NCBI GenBank assembly: GCA_937915285.1
Contig: CALDNG010000203.1
Span: forward strand, 1 to 7,742
Source of the DNA: an uncultured Desulfomonile sp.
Lineage (GTDB): Bacteria > Desulfobacterota > Desulfomonilia > Desulfomonilales > Desulfomonilaceae
DNA: 7,742 bases
Direction of reading: 5' to 3'
Below the pieces are notes generated by a model. That model saw only the letters and a program-made list of their open reading frames with translations, was not told the DNA's origin and did no database searches. Shown piece after piece: positions 7,401 to 7,742 of the stretch. How positions within the stretch are numbered: position 1 is the first letter of the stretch; each line of letters opens with the position of its first letter. A program made the translations under genes and the position numbers.

Positions 7401-7742
7401 TCATGAATTTGTGCGTGAACGCATCACATGCCATGAGGGGTGATAAAGGAACTATTCTGATAGAACTGGAACAAGTCTTTCTTGGGGCTGACTTCGCAGG
7501 CTACCATCCGCCTCTTAAGTCCGGGAAACACATTTGCTTAAAAGTTTCGGACACGGGTGTTGGAATCCCAGCTGGAGTCTTGGACAAGATTTTTGACCCT
7601 TACTTCACGACCAAGGAACCGGGTGAAGGCACCGGTTTAGGACTGTCAGTGGTTCACGGCATAGTTACCAACTTCAAGGGCTGCATAGTCGTTGAGAGTG
7701 AGCCGGGACATGGAACAACATTCTCTGTATACTTTCCTGTTG
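4442..7742 (+). CDS. Membrane-bound sensor histidine kinase with six PAS domains (3' end outside window)
   Basis: The frame is open from the ATG to the window edge, giving 1100 residues with no stop. Two membrane helices (about 19-37 and 42-61) form a hairpin with only a few residues between them, so there is no periplasmic sensor domain. A charged helical linker (about 63-100) leads to six PAS domains: about 100-216 (ends ITERKKAEKE), 238-360 (GVWDW, HPDD), 371-490 (HPDD, DGSIRWI, DITDRKNAEE), 499-612 (GYSPSECLGKH, ITEQKKAEQ), 621-735 (ELTGYSAEEILGRT) and 743-858 (RLTGYSRDEVIGR, TDITAEE). The HisKA domain (about 866-930) has GIAHDFNN with phosphoacceptor His881; D882 and N885 form the DxxN motif linked to phosphatase activity in HisKA kinases. 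The HATPase domain shows the N box (Asn989, Asn993), G1 box (Asp1037, DTGVGIP), F box (IFDPYFTTK, 1050-1058) and G2 box (GEGTGLGL, 1061-1068), ending near FSVYFPV. All catalytic boxes look intact. A C-terminal receiver domain is common in relatives and may follow. Signal and partner regulator are unknown; control of the adjacent pump is only an inference. Confidence 0.95.
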   Translation, partial: MSQLRVPEPHGKTRSPMEWIILVLIAIVGISISFLLYRIHSAFMITVMVMTGILLAYISFLQRHKAVSLANTSTLLRAKRDLETQMRGREAALDALGKTLEILETVCSANPVPIAFLKNNLILWSNDSFERITGHPKEQIHGLDLRGLYGTDSEFQRIVDIAYPEIDSLGRANIETRFSRKDGASVDVLLCLAAVDRRDLSEGIAIAAVEITERKKAEKEFLENAERMRKVEKERTEILQRLELALRGADLGVWDWYVQTGELFQDEIWHAQLGYTTDDLNRTISSWEDRIHPDDKPGVLKALNECLDGASDYYSVEHRLLTKSGNWKWILTRGKVLERDEQGRPVRMLGTHLDIDIAKKAGDALKKSERMFRVLTETIDDVFWISAPTIQKILYASPAYEKLWARPLVDLYKNPALLMESAHPDDMVRLKGYQENFYAQGKGYSVEYRILRPDGSIRWIFERAYPIPDEMGNLEFMCGVCTDITDRKNAEEEYKKFKTISDRSNSGNAISDLNGKILYLNDSFARMHGYSPSECLGKHLSMFHTEQQMPSIIESMETLVRTGSFETLELWHKRRNETVFPTLMNGALISDDRGAPLLLSTSVIEITEQKKAEQDLLDREELFKKLFYIAPDSMAISRVEDGIYVDVNQKFTELTGYSAEEILGRTSIDIGLWLNPQDFKHLYDNISRTGKLENFEAQFRVKDGRIKTGLLSAAIMELNKVPHVLGVVRDIDDLKKAQAEHARLATAVDQAAERVIVTDSDGTIVYVNPAFERLTGYSRDEVIGRPPSMISSGHHDKSFYQEMWNTISNGNVWKGRLINRHKDGSLLHEQSTITPVKDSLGEIINYVQIATDITAEENLRDQLSQSQKMEAIGTLASGIAHDFNNMIQAILGYTELVMDDLPAGSRAYSNLQKVLGATQRSGDLGKQILTFSRRSKAEVATIDIGPLVKEGLKFLRAAIPANIDIRQKIGTDLGKILADPTQIHQVVMNLCVNASHAMRGDKGTILIELEQVFLGADFAGYHPPLKSGKHICLKVSDTGVGIPAGVLDKIFDPYFTTKEPGEGTGLGLSVVHGIVTNFKGCIVVESEPGHGTTFSVYFPV

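Noticed and set aside
4442..7742. Possible frameshift or pseudogene status of the kinase, given its size and repeated PAS modules.
   Set aside because: I read the frame codon by codon from 4442 to the edge. It has no internal stop, all six PAS domains are in phase, and the H, N, G1, F and G2 boxes are intact.

Overview
The window holds three genes on the plus strand, packed tightly and read in one direction. In order they are a periplasmic adaptor (membrane fusion protein) lipoprotein, a 1047-residue RND drug/solvent-type efflux permease, and a very large multi-PAS sensor histidine kinase that runs off the right edge. The minus strand shows no credible gene. I see no RNA gene, repeat, insertion sequence or CRISPR array.

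Organism: the lipoprotein adaptor and HAE1-type RND pump require a Gram-negative, double-membrane cell. Base composition looks balanced (roughly half G+C by eye). A kinase with many stacked PAS domains and an HDFNN-type phosphoacceptor box is common in environmental Desulfobacterota/deltaproteobacteria, for example the sulfate-reducing and syntrophic lineages. That placement is a low-confidence inference.

Layout: bases 1-55 are the upstream edge. They may include the last codons of a gene that overlaps the adaptor start in an ATGA arrangement. The adaptor (56-1228) and permease (1241-4384) are 12 bases apart and surely form an operon. A 57-base gap without a visible terminator leads to the kinase (4442 to beyond 7742), which has its own good ribosome binding site. 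About 1100 kinase residues are visible: a two-helix membrane hairpin, a coiled-coil linker, six PAS domains, the HisKA dimerisation/phosphoacceptor domain and an essentially complete HATPase domain. The stop codon is not in the window, and a C-terminal receiver domain may follow.

Working model: the adaptor and permease form the inner-membrane and periplasmic parts of a proton-driven tripartite efflux pump. The outer-membrane channel is not in the window, so it is either encoded just upstream or shared from elsewhere. The kinase is probably co-transcribed or at least neighbouring; whether it controls the pump is not shown by the sequence. This is mostly a conventional accessory locus. The points worth a second look are an apparent loss of the arginine in the adaptor's channel-docking motif, two unusual spots in the permease (K491 and an aromatic-poor substrate loop), and the kinase's sensory architecture.
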